From DATADW01 sp963733905 (GTDB lineage: Bacteria; Actinomycetota; Acidimicrobiia; Spongiisociales; DATADW01), in contig CAVTEU010000018.1 of NCBI GenBank assembly GCA_963733905.1, forward strand, positions 248,001 through 312,000: DNA of 64,000 nucleotides. Direction: 5' to 3'. The position numbers were made by a program, and so were the translations under genes. The number at the start of each line of letters is the position of its first letter. Within the stretch, counting starts at the first letter, position 1. Below the pieces are notes generated by a model. That model saw only the letters and a list, made by a program, of their open reading frames with translations. It ran no database searches and was not told the origin of the DNA. Positions 45,065-54,257 of this stretch are shown here, piece after piece.

Positions 45065-46330
45065 ATGAGCCTGGTGGCGGGTGAGCCACCGGCTCCCGAC
45101 CCGCACCGAGCGGTGGCCATCGCCTTCCGGGAGCAGTCCGGGAAGGTGGTGGCCACCCTCGCCCGGGTCTTTCGCAGCATCGACCTGGCAGAAGAGGCGG
45201 TCCAGGAAGCGTTCGAGACGGCAATCCGCGTATGGCCGGAGCGGGGCATCCCCGAGAATCCGGCGGCATGGATCACGACTACGGCCCGTAACAAGGCGCT
45301 GGATCGGGTCAGGCGCGAGGCAAAGCGATCCGATCTGGAGGCTTCGGCTCAAGGACCTGCCCTCGTGATCGATGACGATCCCACCACCGCCGAGGAGATC
45401 CCCGACGATCGGCTGCGCCTCGTCTTCACCTGCTGCCACCCGGCTCTAAACGCCGAGGCGAGGGTGGCGCTCACCCTCCGGCTCCTCGGCGGGTTGTCCA
45501 CCCCCGAGATCGCCCGCGCTTTTCTGGTCAACGAGGCGACGATGGCAAAGCGACTGGTCCGGGCGAAGCGCAAGATCGCCGCAGCCGGGATCCCGTACAG
45601 GATCCCCAGTGCCCACGAGCTTCCCGACCGGCTCGACGGCGTCCTGGCGACCCTCTATCTGGCATTCACCGCCGGCCACGTGGCTTCGACCGGGGACGGT
45701 CTTCTACGGCTCGATCTGTGCGAGGAAGCGATTCGGCTGACCCGCGTCCTCTGGGGCCTGATGCCCGACGAGCCGGAGGTGGGTGGTCTGCTCGCCCTGA
45801 TGCTGCTCACCCACTCCCGGCGCGGCGCCCGCGTCGCTGACGACGGCAGCCTTGTTCTCCTCGAAGAGCAACGACGCCAGCTGTGGGATCACACCATGAT
45901 GGCGGAGGGCATCGAGATCCTCGCCGGTGCACTGCGGCGGCGGATGCCTGGCCAGTACCAGACCCAGGCGGCGATCGCGGCGGTACACGCCGAGGCTGCG
46001 GATCCAGCCGACACCGATTGGGACCAGATCGTCGGGCTATACGACGCCCTGCTCGACATGCGGCCGGGCCCGGTGGTGGCGCTCAACCGGGCCGTTGCGG
46101 TGGCGATGCGCGATGGACCGGAAGCCGGCTTGGTCGAAGCCGACGAGGTATTGGCGGGTGGCCGCCTCGAGGAGTATCCGTACCTCCATGCCACCCGAGG
46201 AGACCTGCTGTCTCGTCTCGGCCGGGTGGAGGCGGCGGCCGCCGCCTTCGGCCGCGCCCTGGAACTGTGCGCCAATCCCACGGAGAAGCGGTATCTGGAG
46301 TGGCGGCTCGCCCAACTCGACCGCACCTAG
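45065..46330 (+). CDS. ECF42-type RNA polymerase sigma factor with C-terminal TPR-like extension
   Basis: Sigma factor of about 421 residues. Region 2 reads VVATLARVFRSIDLAEEAVQEAFETAI. Region 4 reads ALTLRLLGGLSTPEIARAFLVNEATMAKRLVRAKRKI. The long C-terminal extension (from about residue 190) contains LYLAFTAGHVASTGDGLLRLDL and PVVALNRAVAVAMRDGPEAGL, typical of the ECF42/DUF6596 group. No anti-sigma gene is present; the extension is known to regulate this class. Paired with the YCII gene upstream. Confidence 0.9.
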   Translation: MSLVAGEPPAPDPHRAVAIAFREQSGKVVATLARVFRSIDLAEEAVQEAFETAIRVWPERGIPENPAAWITTTARNKALDRVRREAKRSDLEASAQGPALVIDDDPTTAEEIPDDRLRLVFTCCHPALNAEARVALTLRLLGGLSTPEIARAFLVNEATMAKRLVRAKRKIAAAGIPYRIPSAHELPDRLDGVLATLYLAFTAGHVASTGDGLLRLDLCEEAIRLTRVLWGLMPDEPEVGGLLALMLLTHSRRGARVADDGSLVLLEEQRRQLWDHTMMAEGIEILAGALRRRMPGQYQTQAAIAAVHAEAADPADTDWDQIVGLYDALLDMRPGPVVALNRAVAVAMRDGPEAGLVEADEVLAGGRLEEYPYLHATRGDLLSRLGRVEAAAAAFGRALELCANPTEKRYLEWRLAQLDRT

Positions 46331-46358
46331 GGCTGTTGAGAAGCGAACCGCTAGCCCA

Positions 46359-49180
46359 TCAGCCGCCTTCCACCACCTCGAACATCCGCCAACTCCCCGG
46401 TACCCCACGCAATTCGTGCTCACCGAGGTCGACGAACCGATGGCCCGACCCGGTTGCGAGGTCACGGGTGGTGCTCGACACCACTACCCGGTCGCCTGCC
46501 TCGGCGAGAAGACGCGAGGCGATGTGCACCGCCACTCCGCGCAGTTCACCGTCGGTCTCCTCGACCTCACCGGTGTGGATCGCCGCCCGCATGTCGAGAC
46601 CATCGAGGCCGAGCCTCTTTCGGAGCGCCAGAGCGGCGTCGACGGCGGACGAGGGGATATCAAAGGTGACGAGAACGCCGTCGCCCGTGGTCGCCACCAC
46701 CGTGCCGCCGTGCGCCGCCATGACAACCTCGGCGGACTGGTGGTGCTCGTCGAGCATCTTCCTCCAAGCGGCGTCGCCCAACCTGGCTGCCCGCTCTGTC
46801 GATGAGACGAGGTCGGTGAAGAGAATCGTGGTCAGCCGGCGCCTTGTCCTGGTCAGCTCACCGAGACGGCGTTTGGCTCGCTGAGCCGCAACCGCCCCGA
46901 GCCGGTCGAAGATGGCAACGGCTTCCCCGAGCAGCGCCGGGTCGGACGAATCGGCCATCGCATCGGCCGCCTCGTACGGCTGTCCGATCTCCTGCCATGC
47001 CCTCGCCGCCTCGGCGAATTGTCCCGCGATATGGAGACGGTATGGCTCAGCGATCCTCTTGAAGGTGACCGGAAGCCCGACCCGGTGGCGCCAGAGTGCG
47101 ATCTCGCCCAACTCCCAGGATTCGGCATCGACCCGGTCAGCGATCTCGGAGACCTCCACAACGGCGTCAGACGATGGCTTCGGGAGTCCCTTTGAGCCAG
47201 GCAATTTCTGCTCGTATGCCCGCGAACGGTTGGATTCGCATCAGTTCTCCCGTGGCGAGCGCCATGCCCCAGATGCGTTGGATGATCGCCTCCGCCTCGT
47301 CGAACCGGCCGCGTCGCGCCGCGATCCGTCCGAGCACGGTGAGCGTCGGAAATATCCCCTGGCCCGACGACTGATCGGCTTCGAGCACCGATCTGGCGTC
47401 GGATTCGGCCTGGTCCCAATCCCCATGATGCATCCTGTACAGCGCTCTGGTTGCGATGAGGTAACGCTCGAAGACCTGCTGCTGTGAGTCGTGGGTGAAA
47501 GTGATGCCTTCCTCGAGAACAGCCGATATGTCCCCGCGTCCTTGGCGGAGGTTGGACCAGGCGAGATTGGCGTAGGCCCTGGCGGCGTGGTCGTCATACC
47601 CCTCGCGCAAGGCGATGGCGAGGCTCTCCTCCATCAGAGGACGCCATTCCGACTCATCGGAAGAGGTGGCCAAGGTGGCGGCAACGTTGTTGAGGGCATG
47701 CGAGAGCGTGTCGGTGTCCCCCAACTCACGGGCCAGTGTCATCGCCTTCTCTCCCCACTCCAGCGCCTCGTCTGTCCTGTAGGCGAGCATCGCCAACTGA
47801 GAGAGCATCGAGTAGGCCATCGCCAGATCCGGACCGGGTGGCCCCTGACTTCGAGAAGTTCAACCGATTCTGCGGCGGCCGCCGCGGTCTGTTCGTGGTC
47901 GCCGAACGTCCAGTGAACCCGCGATTCGAGGCGGAGGGCTCTCCCCAAGGCCGCCTGATCTCCCAACTGGCGCCGAAGCATCACATGACGGGCGCTCGAG
48001 GACAGTGCGACCGCAGCCTGTCCGATGACATAGGACTCGTAGGAGAGCCGTCCCAACAAGTCGGCCTGTTCCTCAAGCGGGTACGACTCGAGACGGTCAA
48101 CGGCTCGGGTCAGGTGGGCAAACGCCTCGACGTGCGCCCTGGCGGCCTCGGCCTTGCTGGCCGCCAAGGGCGACCACTTGACCACACCCGCCCCGTAGCC
48201 GGCGTGCTCGGCATGGTGGACAAGCCGGGCGGCGTCGGCTCCCGCCCGTTCGAGCCCATCGAACACCTGCCGGTTGATCGCCTCGCGACGAACGGCCGAC
48301 AACTCGCCTTCGACGGCCCGTCGGGCAAGTTCATGGCGGAACCAGACCCACTCGGTATCAAAGCGGAGTATCCCGGCTGCCTCGACCTCGCCCAGGATCT
48401 CATCGGTGGCGGCGAGCAGTGACCTTTCCGCCCGGGACGGGATACAGAACCAGATCGACCAATTGCCGTGCCTCGGGAGACAGCGTGGCGGTGCGAGCCA
48501 GGACCACGTCGCGCACGCTCCCCGGGATGACGGCATCGTTGCCTGCGGCAATCAACTCGGTAACAAAGAAGGGATTTCCCCCGGTGAGGTGGCGCAGCCG
48601 GGCGTGATCGAAGGACTGATCGGCGGCAAGTTGGTCGATCCCCTGTTGGGTGAGCGGACCCAGCTCGATCCTCTTCACGACACGAGGTGGCAGCAGACCG
48701 ATCGCCCTCTGCATGGGGTGCCCCACCGGAAGCGCGTCGATCCGTGCCGTCACGATGAGCAGGGCGGGTGCCCGGTCGATCCGCTTCCCCACCCATTGCA
48801 CCACCTCGGCCGTCGCTTGATCCGCCCAGTGAGCGTCCTCGACCACCGCCACCACGGGGGGCGGCCGCTCCAACTCGGCGAGGAACGCGGCGCGCACCTC
48901 CACCGGGTCGCCCGAGTCGACAGCTTCGAGCAACGGGCCGTCGTCTCCCTGCCGGGCCATGTCGTGGACCGGGCCCGAGAGGTCGGGGCGTCGTCAGATC
49001 GTCACAGGCGCCCCATAGCGATCGCACCTCCGGGTGGGCGTCGAGGAAGCTCTCCACCAATGAGGTCTTCCCCATCCCCGCTTCACCCAGCACCAGAACC
49101 ACCGACCCGCGACCCGAGGCAGATTCGCCGAGCGCCTCGTCGAGAATGGCGAGTTGTGAGTCTCTCTCCACCAATGGCAC
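46359..49180 (-). CDS. STAND ATPase-TPR protein with C-terminal class III nucleotide cyclase, about four frameshifts
   Basis: About 940 residues when joined. N-terminus MPLVERDSQLAILDEALGES with P-loop LVLGEAGMGKTSLVESFL and Walker B VVAVVEDAHWAD: a MalT/AfsR-like AAA (STAND) ATPase. A TPR-rich middle follows (GEKAMTLARELGDTDTLSHALNNVA). The C-terminus is a class III adenylate/guanylate cyclase: ILFTDLVSSTERAARLGD with the first metal Asp and GGTVVATTGDGVLVTF with the second. Frame changes near 48990, 48430, 47850 and 47175. In most relatives the cyclase is N-terminal or a LuxR helix-turn-helix ends the chain. A leaderless-type TAGGGT lies 8 nt before GTG 49180. Confidence 0.75.
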
Positions 49181-49231
49181 GGGTTCAAACCCTAGGGTCG
49201 GCGGAGGCGAACCACTCCCAGCGCACCGGGC

Positions 49232-49598
49232 TCATCGACCAGGGCGGCTCCTCAACTCGTCGCGGATCTCGGTGAGCAGCACCACCTCATCCGACGCGCT
49301 GTCTGGCGTGGCCGGTTGCTCACTCTTGAACTTGTTGTACGCCCTGACGATCAGAAAAACCACGAGCCCGACGGCGACGAAATTGATGATTGCGCTGAGA
49401 ACCCGCCCGAAGGCGAAGGACCCGACCATCCACTGCCCCAGGTCGTCCAGCCCGGGGATCACCAGCGCAATCAATGGGTTGACCACACCCTCGACTAATG
49501 GCGGTGACGATGGCTGTGAAAGCGATGCCCAATACGAACCCCACCGCAACGTCGATCACGTTGCCGCGATTGAGGAAGTTACGGAACTCCTGCAGCAC
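49232..49598 (-). CDS. mscL: Large-conductance mechanosensitive channel MscL, one frameshift
   Basis: Emergency release channel opened by membrane tension on hypo-osmotic shock. First helix: FRNFLNRGNVIDVAVGFVLGIAFTAIV. After a slip near 49500 the second part reads VVNPLIALVIPGLDDLG and FGRVLSAIINFVAVGLVVFLIVRAYNKF, with a short cytoplasmic helix. About 120 residues. GTG 49598 has a strong AAGGGAGG ribosome site. Relevant to the osmotic theme of the c-di-AMP/cDPG locus, but not adjacent to it. Confidence 0.88.
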
Positions 49599-49643
49599 CT
49601 GACATCCTCCCTTGGTCGACGGCCGACCTTAGGTAGGTGGTTG

Positions 49644-50090
49644 TCAGGCTCCCCGCAACTCCAACCGACGCGCCCGACGCTCATCGGCCGCCGCGGCCCG
49701 GCGTATCTGCTCGTCGGTCTCGGCCTCCAGTGGTGGCACCGGCATGGGCCTCCCCTCCTGATCCACGCCGACCATCGTGAAGAACGCCGTCGTCGTGAGT
49801 TCGCTCTGACCGGTGCTGACGACCTCCCGCCAGACTTCGACCTCGACCTCCATCGACGTCCTCCACACCCTGGTGAGCTCGGCAATGAGGTGGACGAGAT
49901 CGCCGACGTGCACCGGGGCGAGGAAGGCGAGCGAGTCGACCGATGCGGTGACCACCGCCATGGCTGCATGTCGCACCGCGGCCAGCCCAGCGGCAGTGTC
50001 GGCCAGCCGCATGATCACCCCGCCGTGGACGAACCCGCGGATGTTGACATCGCCCGGTTCCATCAGTTCGACCAGTTCGATTCTCGACAC
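49644..50090 (-). CDS. Acyl-CoA thioesterase (YciA-like hotdog fold)
   Basis: Hotdog-fold thioesterase, ~149 residues. Pattern: SRIELVELMEPGDVNIRGFVHGGVIMRLADTAAG, with the nucleotide-binding and dimer segment VVTASVDSLAFLAPVHVGDLVHL. GTG 50090 is chosen because family members begin a few residues before SRIEL; an in-frame ATG ~54 bp upstream would lie within the clpB promoter region. Likely hydrolyses medium or short acyl-CoA. Divergent from clpB. Confidence 0.8.
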   Translation of the reverse strand: MSRIELVELMEPGDVNIRGFVHGGVIMRLADTAAGLAAVRHAAMAVVTASVDSLAFLAPVHVGDLVHLIAELTRVWRTSMEVEVEVWREVVSTGQSELTTTAFFTMVGVDQEGRPMPVPPLEAETDEQIRRAAAADERRARRLELRGA

Positions 50091-50103
50091 AGGCAGCCTC
50101 AAA

Positions 50104-50124
50104 CTTGATAGAATACGACTCAGG
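50104..50124 (+). promoter_or_regulatory. HAIR (HspR-binding) element and -10 of clpB
   Basis: CTTGATA-GAATACG-ACTCAGG matches the HAIR consensus CTTGAGT-N7-ACTCAAG at 11 of 14 fixed positions with the exact 7-bp spacing. TAGAAT (50109-50114), inside it, fits a -10. clpB is a classical HspR target in actinomycetes, and hspR is 6 kb away. The leader to ATG 50193 is about 75 nt. Confidence 0.75.
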
Positions 50125-50192
50125 TTTTCTGCGTTGAACAGCAAGACTCTGGGAATTGACCCTCGAGGACGCTACACGGGGATGACACACCG

Positions 50193-52790
50193 ATGGATTT
50201 CGAGAAGCTGACAACAAAGAGCCGCCAAGCGCTCATCGACTCCCGCCAGCTGGCGGTGGATGCGAACCATGCGGCCATCGAGCCAGCCCACATGGTCACC
50301 GCCTTGCTCGGACAGACCGATGGGTTGGTCTACCCGCTGCTTGCCCGCATGGGGATCCAGCCAGCCGAACTGAGGATGCAAGCGGAGCGCGTGCTCGACG
50401 GCCTGCCCAAGGTATACGGAGCAAATGAGCCTGGACTCTCCCCGGGGTTGAACCGGGTGCTCGAAGCGGCCGACACCGCCCGCGCCGATCTCAAGGACGA
50501 CTACGTCTCGGTGGAGCACCTTCTCTTGGCTCTGTCGGAGTCGGATGACCCCATCGGGGTGGAACTGCGTCGGCTTGGCATCGACCGGCAACGGCTGTTG
50601 GAGGCACTCGCCGCGGTGCGGGGCGCACAGCGCGTCACCTCGCCCGACCCCGAGTCGACGTTCAACGCACTGGAGCAATACGGTCGCGATCTGACCGAGT
50701 TGGCCCGCCGTCAGAAGCTCGACCCGGTGATCGGACGGGATGAAGAGATCCGCCGGGTGATCCAGGTGCTCTCCCGGCGCACCAAGAACAACCCGGTGCT
50801 CATCGGCGAGCCAGGGGTCGGGAAGACGGCGATCGTCGAGGGGCTGGCCCGCCGTATCGCCGACGGCGACGTGCCCACCTCGCTGACCGACAAGCGGATC
50901 ATCGCCCTCGACCTGGGGGCCATGGTCGCCGGGGCCAAGTACCGCGGTGAGTTCGAGGAACGGCTCAAGGCGGTGCTCGACGAGATCCGGGCATCCGAAG
51001 GGAGCGTGATCACCTTCCTCGACGAGTTGCACACCGTCGTCGGGGCCGGTGCCGCCGAGGGCGCGATGGACGCCTCCAACATGCTCAAGCCGATGCTCGC
51101 TCGGGGCGAGCTCCGCATGATCGGCGCCACGACTCTCGACGAATACCGCAAGCACATCGAGAAGGACGCCGCCCTGGAGCGCCGGTTCCAGCCGGTCTTG
51201 GTCGAACCGCCGTCGGTGGAGGACACCATCGGGATCCTGCGCGGGCTCAAGGAGCGCTACGAGGTCCACCACGGTGTCCGGATCACCGATGCCGCACTGG
51301 TGGCGGCAGCGGTTCTCTCCGACCGCTACATCACCGCCCGGTTCCTCCCCGACAAGGCGATCGACCTGGTGGACGAGGCAGCCAGCCGGCTCCGGATCGA
51401 GATCGACTCGATGCCAGAGGAGATCGACGAGCTGAAGCGGCGCATCATCCAGCTCCAGATCGAGGAGGCCGCTCTACAGAAGGAGTCCGACCGCGCCTCG
51501 ATCGAGCGGTTGGAGTCGCTCCAGAAGGAACTGGCCGACCTCGAGGAGGAGGTCCAGCGGCTCGAGGCGCACTGGACCATGGAGAAGGAGGCGATCACCG
51601 CCATCCGCGCCACCAAGGAGCAGATCGAGCAGGCCAAGGCCGAGGCGGAGCGGGCCGAGCGGGAGGGGGACCTGCAACGAGCTGCCGAGCTCCGCTATGG
51701 GCGGCTGCGCGACCTCGAACGGACCATGGCCGAACAGGAGGCCCGCCTCGGCGAGCTGCAATCCGAGATGCGGATGCTCTCCGAGGAGGTCACCGAAGAA
51801 GACGTCGCCGAGGTGGTCAGCCGGTGGAGCGGGATCCCGGTGTCGCGCCTGATGGAGGGTGAGATCGAGAAGCTGATCCGCCTGGAGGAGCACCTCCACA
51901 ACCGGGTCGTCGGACAGGACGACGCCGTCGGGTCCGTCTCCAACGCCATCCGCCGCAGCCGTGCCGGTCTATCCGACCCGCACCGTCCCATCGGCTCGTT
52001 CATCTTCCTCGGACCCACCGGTGTCGGCAAGACCGAGCTGGCGCGGGCGCTCGCCGAGTTCCTCTTCGACGACGAGCGGGCCATGGTCCGCATCGACATG
52101 TCGGAGTACATGGAGAAGTACTCGGTGTCCCGATTGATCGGCGCCCCACCCGGCTATGTCGGGTACGAAGAGGGTGGACAGCTCACCGAGGCCGTCCGCC
52201 GCCGCCCCTACTCGGTGGTGCTGCTCGACGAGATCGAGAAGGCGCACCCCGACGTCTTCAACGTGCTCCTCCAGTTGATGGACGACGGCCGGCTCACCGA
52301 CGGTCAGGGTCGCACGGTGGACTTCACCAACGTCGTCCTGATCATGACCTCCAACCTTGGCTCCGAGTTCATCGACCCCGGCCTGCCCGAGGAGGTCGTC
52401 GAGGACCGGGTCTTGGGACGGGCGCGGGAACACTTCCGACCGGAGTTCCTCAACCGGGTGGACGAGATGCTGGTCTTCCACCGGCTCAGCCCGGAGGACC
52501 TGAGGCAGATCGTGGACATCCAGCTTCGCCACCTGGCGCAGCGGCTCGAGGTGCGCCGCATCACCCTCCAGGTCTCCGACCAGGCCAAGGACTGGCTCGC
52601 AGAGCGTGGCTACGACCCCACCTATGGGGCGCGACCGCTCAAGCGGGTGATCCAGACCCAGTTGGCCGACCCACTGGCCATGATGCTGCTCGAGGGGAAG
52701 ATCTCGGAGGGCGACATCCTCAACGTGGGAGTGGCCGGCGACGAGTTGCTGCTGACCCCGGAGCCACTGGACCTCACCATCAGCGCCTGA
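50193..52790 (+). CDS. clpB: Chaperone/disaggregase ClpB (Hsp104)
   Basis: Hexameric AAA+ disaggregase working with DnaK, 865 residues, intact frame. N domain (FEKLTTKSRQALIDSRQLAV) to ~residue 150. First AAA module with Walker A LIGEPGVGKTAIVEGLA near residue 206. Coiled-coil M domain about residues 410-525 (EVQRLEAHWTMEKEAITAIR). Second module with FLGPTGVGKTELARALAEFL near residue 606. C-terminal YDPTYGARPLKRVIQ. No ClpP-binding loop is expected in this class. HspR-controlled by the HAIR element upstream. Confidence 0.97.
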   Translation: MDFEKLTTKSRQALIDSRQLAVDANHAAIEPAHMVTALLGQTDGLVYPLLARMGIQPAELRMQAERVLDGLPKVYGANEPGLSPGLNRVLEAADTARADLKDDYVSVEHLLLALSESDDPIGVELRRLGIDRQRLLEALAAVRGAQRVTSPDPESTFNALEQYGRDLTELARRQKLDPVIGRDEEIRRVIQVLSRRTKNNPVLIGEPGVGKTAIVEGLARRIADGDVPTSLTDKRIIALDLGAMVAGAKYRGEFEERLKAVLDEIRASEGSVITFLDELHTVVGAGAAEGAMDASNMLKPMLARGELRMIGATTLDEYRKHIEKDAALERRFQPVLVEPPSVEDTIGILRGLKERYEVHHGVRITDAALVAAAVLSDRYITARFLPDKAIDLVDEAASRLRIEIDSMPEEIDELKRRIIQLQIEEAALQKESDRASIERLESLQKELADLEEEVQRLEAHWTMEKEAITAIRATKEQIEQAKAEAERAEREGDLQRAAELRYGRLRDLERTMAEQEARLGELQSEMRMLSEEVTEEDVAEVVSRWSGIPVSRLMEGEIEKLIRLEEHLHNRVVGQDDAVGSVSNAIRRSRAGLSDPHRPIGSFIFLGPTGVGKTELARALAEFLFDDERAMVRIDMSEYMEKYSVSRLIGAPPGYVGYEEGGQLTEAVRRRPYSVVLLDEIEKAHPDVFNVLLQLMDDGRLTDGQGRTVDFTNVVLIMTSNLGSEFIDPGLPEEVVEDRVLGRAREHFRPEFLNRVDEMLVFHRLSPEDLRQIVDIQLRHLAQRLEVRRITLQVSDQAKDWLAERGYDPTYGARPLKRVIQTQLADPLAMMLLEGKISEGDILNVGVAGDELLLTPEPLDLTISA

Positions 52791-52796
52791 CCTGTC

Positions 52797-52912
52797 AACC
52801 CAGGGTTGGAGAGTACCGGTGGGGTAGCTGGCAACCCTGGGTTGGCGGTGGGAGCTCTCCCCCGGTTCCGTGGGCTGGAGCTGTCGCTGTGGCGCGCTTC
52901 GAACCCTGGGTT
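52797..52912. promoter_or_regulatory. Three AACCCWGGGTT palindromes between clpB and the DUF3151 gene
   Basis: Perfect 11-bp palindromes at 52797-52807 (AACCCAGGGTT), 52833-52843 and 52902-52912 (AACCCTGGGTT), 36 and 69 bp apart, within the 150-bp gap. The last lies 28 bp before ATG 52941. Repeated, evenly shaped palindromes suggest an operator cluster for a dimeric regulator of the DUF3151 gene; the regulator is unknown. Confidence 0.6.
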
Positions 52913-52940
52913 CCGGGGTTGTCGCTGGCAGAATGTGGCC

Positions 52941-53390
52941 ATGGCCGATGTCACTTTCTCGCCGGAAGGACCGTCCGAGACCGTTCTCCCCGAGGTCGAC
53001 CCGCAGGTCAGGTTGGGTCTGTCACAGGCGCTCTCGGGTGATGACCCGCGGCTGACCCTGGCGGCGGTGACCGCCGCCGCGCCCACCGTTTCGCTCAGCT
53101 GGGCAACCCTCGGCGAGTTGGTCGAGAGCAGTGCCGCCACGGTTCCGCAACTGGTCGAGGCCTATGCCTACTTCCGCGTGGGATACCACCGCGGCCTCGA
53201 CGCGCTACGGGCCAACGGGTGGCGCGGGTCCGGTTTCGTTCGATGGGAGCATCCATCGAACCGGGGGTTCCTCCGCTGCCTCGATGGGCTGCGGAGGGTG
53301 GCGGGGGCCATCGGAGAGAGCGGGGAGGCGCAGCGCTGCACCGAGTTCCTCAACCAACTCGACCCAGGGTCCTACCCGGCGACCGGGTGA
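52941..53390 (+). CDS. DUF3151 family protein
   Basis: 149-residue protein of an actinobacterial domain family of unknown function: VTFSPEGPSETVLPEVDPQVR at the N-terminus and YAYFRVGYHRGLDALRANGWRGSGFVRW, GFLRCLDGLRRVAGAIGES and CTEFLNQLDP at the C-terminus. All in one frame. Mostly helical, no membrane span, soluble. Located after clpB but separated by the palindrome cluster, so it probably has its own promoter. Confidence 0.85.
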   Translation: MADVTFSPEGPSETVLPEVDPQVRLGLSQALSGDDPRLTLAAVTAAAPTVSLSWATLGELVESSAATVPQLVEAYAYFRVGYHRGLDALRANGWRGSGFVRWEHPSNRGFLRCLDGLRRVAGAIGESGEAQRCTEFLNQLDPGSYPATG

Positions 53391-53400
53391 CAATCGCCGC

Positions 53401-54117
53401 TCAGGTCTCGGAGGTGACAACCCTCTCGCTGGCGAGCCGTCGCTGGCGTTGCACCGCAGTCAGCACTCCGAGAGCATTGACGGCCCAATGGAGCAGGAAG
53501 GGGGCGAGGATGCCGCCGCTCCATACCCGGAGCAACCCAAACCCGAGCCCCGCCAATGTGGTGAGGCCAAGTCCGCGCCACAAACCTGGCCACCCACCGG
53601 GGGTCCCCGGTGGCGACCCGTTGGCCCGAAGACCGCGGAGCACCGGGCCCACATGCCAGATGCCGAATATGACGCTGCTCCCGATCACGGCTACCCATGT
53701 GGAGAAGGCCGACTCCAAGAGGGCAAAGAGGATGCCGCGAAATGCGACTTCCTCGAGCAGTGCCGTTCCCAGCGGCACCCTGACCAGGGCGTGCCTCACC
53801 GCATCGGCATCGCTCAGCTCGGCGTAGCGCCGGTCCTCGAAGGTCTTCGCAACCACCGGCACTCGCTGGGACACGAAGAGCACCGCCGCCCCGGCGACCA
53901 TGGTCAGCGCTCCCCAGGCCAGCCCGGGAAGCCATGAGTCCTCTCCCAACCCGAGTTGGGTGGCGGTAAGCAGGGGCCGTGCCAAGAGAAGCATCGAGCC
54001 GGCGACGGCGAGATTGAGGACGACATAGCTGCGGCTCCAGACCTTCTCCCAAATGGAGATGTGAGCCACGTTGTTGTAGACGGCGAGGAACACGGCAGTG
54101 ACGACGAGGACTGTCAT
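53401..54117 (-). CDS. CPBP-family (CAAX protease-like) intramembrane metalloprotease
   Basis: 238 residues with about seven membrane spans and the CPBP motifs in order: LLEEVAFRGILFAL (EExxxR), FGIWHVGPVLRG (FxxxH) and LLHWAVNALGVLTAV (HxxxN). Such Abi-type enzymes cleave inside membranes or give self-immunity to bacteriocins; the target here is unknown. One intact frame, start ATG 54117 by annotation. It is convergent with the DUF3151 gene (10 bp between stops). Confidence 0.85.
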   Translation of the reverse strand: MTVLVVTAVFLAVYNNVAHISIWEKVWSRSYVVLNLAVAGSMLLLARPLLTATQLGLGEDSWLPGLAWGALTMVAGAAVLFVSQRVPVVAKTFEDRRYAELSDADAVRHALVRVPLGTALLEEVAFRGILFALLESAFSTWVAVIGSSVIFGIWHVGPVLRGLRANGSPPGTPGGWPGLWRGLGLTTLAGLGFGLLRVWSGGILAPFLLHWAVNALGVLTAVQRQRRLASERVVTSET

Positions 54118-54257
54118 TCGTGAGCAGTGTCATACCCAACTGCTCCAAGATCAACCTCGGTGATTCACGCCTTGTGAGAACCGCCGCTGCGAAGGACGCG
54201 CCATCGAAACTGGCAACATCGTCTCGGGTACCCTCGCCCGGTCGGGTGAGGAGGCTG

